In this document: positions 7,665 to 8,224 of the stretch, piece after piece
Numbering within the stretch: the first letter of the stretch is position 1
Layout: every line of letters begins with the position of its first letter
Assembly (NCBI GenBank): GCA_017407765.1
Contig: JAFQVZ010000272.1
Span: forward strand, 1-8,224
Length of the DNA stretch: 8,224 bases
DNA from: Clostridia bacterium
GTDB lineage: Bacteria; Bacillota; Clostridia; Oscillospirales; Butyricicoccaceae
Reading direction: 5' to 3'
Made by a program: the position numbers and the translations under genes
The notes under the pieces: model-generated
What the model was told of the DNA's origin: nothing
Database searches by the model: none
Seen by the model: only the letters and a program-made list of their open reading frames with translations

Positions 7665-8224
7665 ATGATAACTATTCAGGACATCAAGCACAATCAGGCG
7701 ATCAAGACATATATCGAGGCAGGCGACAGCGTGCTCGATGCCATGGCCTACACCGAGCATGGCTATGCCCATGCCGGCATCGCTTCGTCGGTGGCTTCAC
7801 ATATCCTCAGATGCCTTGGCTATGACGAGCGCACCTGCGAGCTTTCAGCCATCGCCGGATATATCCACGACATCGGAAACAGCATCAACCGCCACGAACA
7901 CGCCCAGTCGGGCGGCATGCTGGCCTTCTCGCTGCTCAATCAGATGGGCATGGATCCTGCCGAAGTTGCCCTTATCGTCACCGCCATCGGACATCACGAC
8001 GAAGGCTCTGGCGCGCCCGTTCACCCCATTTCGGCCGCACTGATAATTGCCGACAAGAGCGATGTTCGACGCTCGCGCGTTCGCGACAAGGCAGATATCA
8101 ACATTGATATACACGACCGTGTAAATTATGCCGTAACAGCTTCCGAGCTGGATGTTTCCCTCGAAGATAAGCTTATTAAACTGGCGCTGACCATCGACAC
8201 CGAGATTTGTCCGGTAATGGAATA
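7665..8224 (+). CDS. HD-domain protein (putative phosphohydrolase), 3' end outside window
   Basis: ATG at 7665 follows GGAGG (7656-7660) by four bases, a slightly short but usable spacing. The frame stays open to the window end, giving 186 residues. The HD metal-binding pattern is clear: first His at 36 (GYAHAG), IHDIGN with His68-Asp69, further His at 77 and 79, GHH at 109-111, and the closing Asp at 130 in LIIADKSDVRRSR. HD proteins are metal-dependent phosphohydrolases acting on nucleotides or phosphoesters; the substrate here is not evident. From memory, close relatives in Clostridia are about 210-220 residues, so only the last ~30 should be missing. It has no signal peptide or membrane segment and is probably cytoplasmic. 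It is divergent from hrcA with a ~250-base gap, and no CIRCE faces it convincingly, so a heat-shock role is not implied. Confidence 0.9.
   Translation, partial: MITIQDIKHNQAIKTYIEAGDSVLDAMAYTEHGYAHAGIASSVASHILRCLGYDERTCELSAIAGYIHDIGNSINRHEHAQSGGMLAFSLLNQMGMDPAEVALIVTAIGHHDEGSGAPVHPISAALIIADKSDVRRSRVRDKADINIDIHDRVNYAVTASELDVSLEDKLIKLALTIDTEICPVME

Overview
The window reads as chromosomal DNA from a Clostridia-type Firmicute, probably a gut Oscillospiraceae or Lachnospiraceae relative. The main reasons are the gene order hrcA-grpE-dnaK-dnaJ under a perfect CIRCE operator, strong AGGAGG-type ribosome binding sites, a short Gram-positive-type DnaK, and an HD-domain protein of a kind I associate with Clostridia. 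The genus is inference.

Left part (1-1680, + strand): the 3' part of a gene for a beta-rich protein with a DUF2135/YfaP-like segment is followed 32 bases later by a small helical protein of 126 residues. They look like one operon and both have unknown function. A perfect 11-bp hairpin follows.

Middle (1681-2700): a non-coding stretch of about 350 bases is bounded by perfect 12-bp inverted repeats (1688-1699 and 2024-2035). It is packed with small hairpins separated by 9-base spacers. Four spacers on the left are mirrored, in nested order, by full or partial complements on the right, so the whole segment could fold into a ladder with side hairpins. It looks like a MITE-like or structured repeat element between two convergent genes, and it appears to supply transcription terminators for both. 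Next to it on the - strand is an AT-richer gene for a 171-residue membrane-anchored or secreted protein with a GTG start and its own strong extended -10 promoter.

Right part (2661-7498, - strand): the class I heat-shock operon hrcA-grpE-dnaK-dnaJ. Transcription starts from a promoter just upstream of CIRCE and ends at a strong terminator after dnaJ. HrcA is the repressor that binds CIRCE. DnaK, DnaJ and GrpE form the Hsp70 chaperone cycle. hrcA and grpE overlap by 11 bases, and hairpins lie between grpE and dnaK and between dnaK and dnaJ.

Right edge (7665-8224, + strand): a gene divergent from hrcA encodes an HD-domain phosphohydrolase-like protein, cut off by the end of the window close to its C terminus.

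I see no tRNA, rRNA, CRISPR array, transposase or recombinase gene. The most unusual part is the hairpin-array element at 1688-2035.
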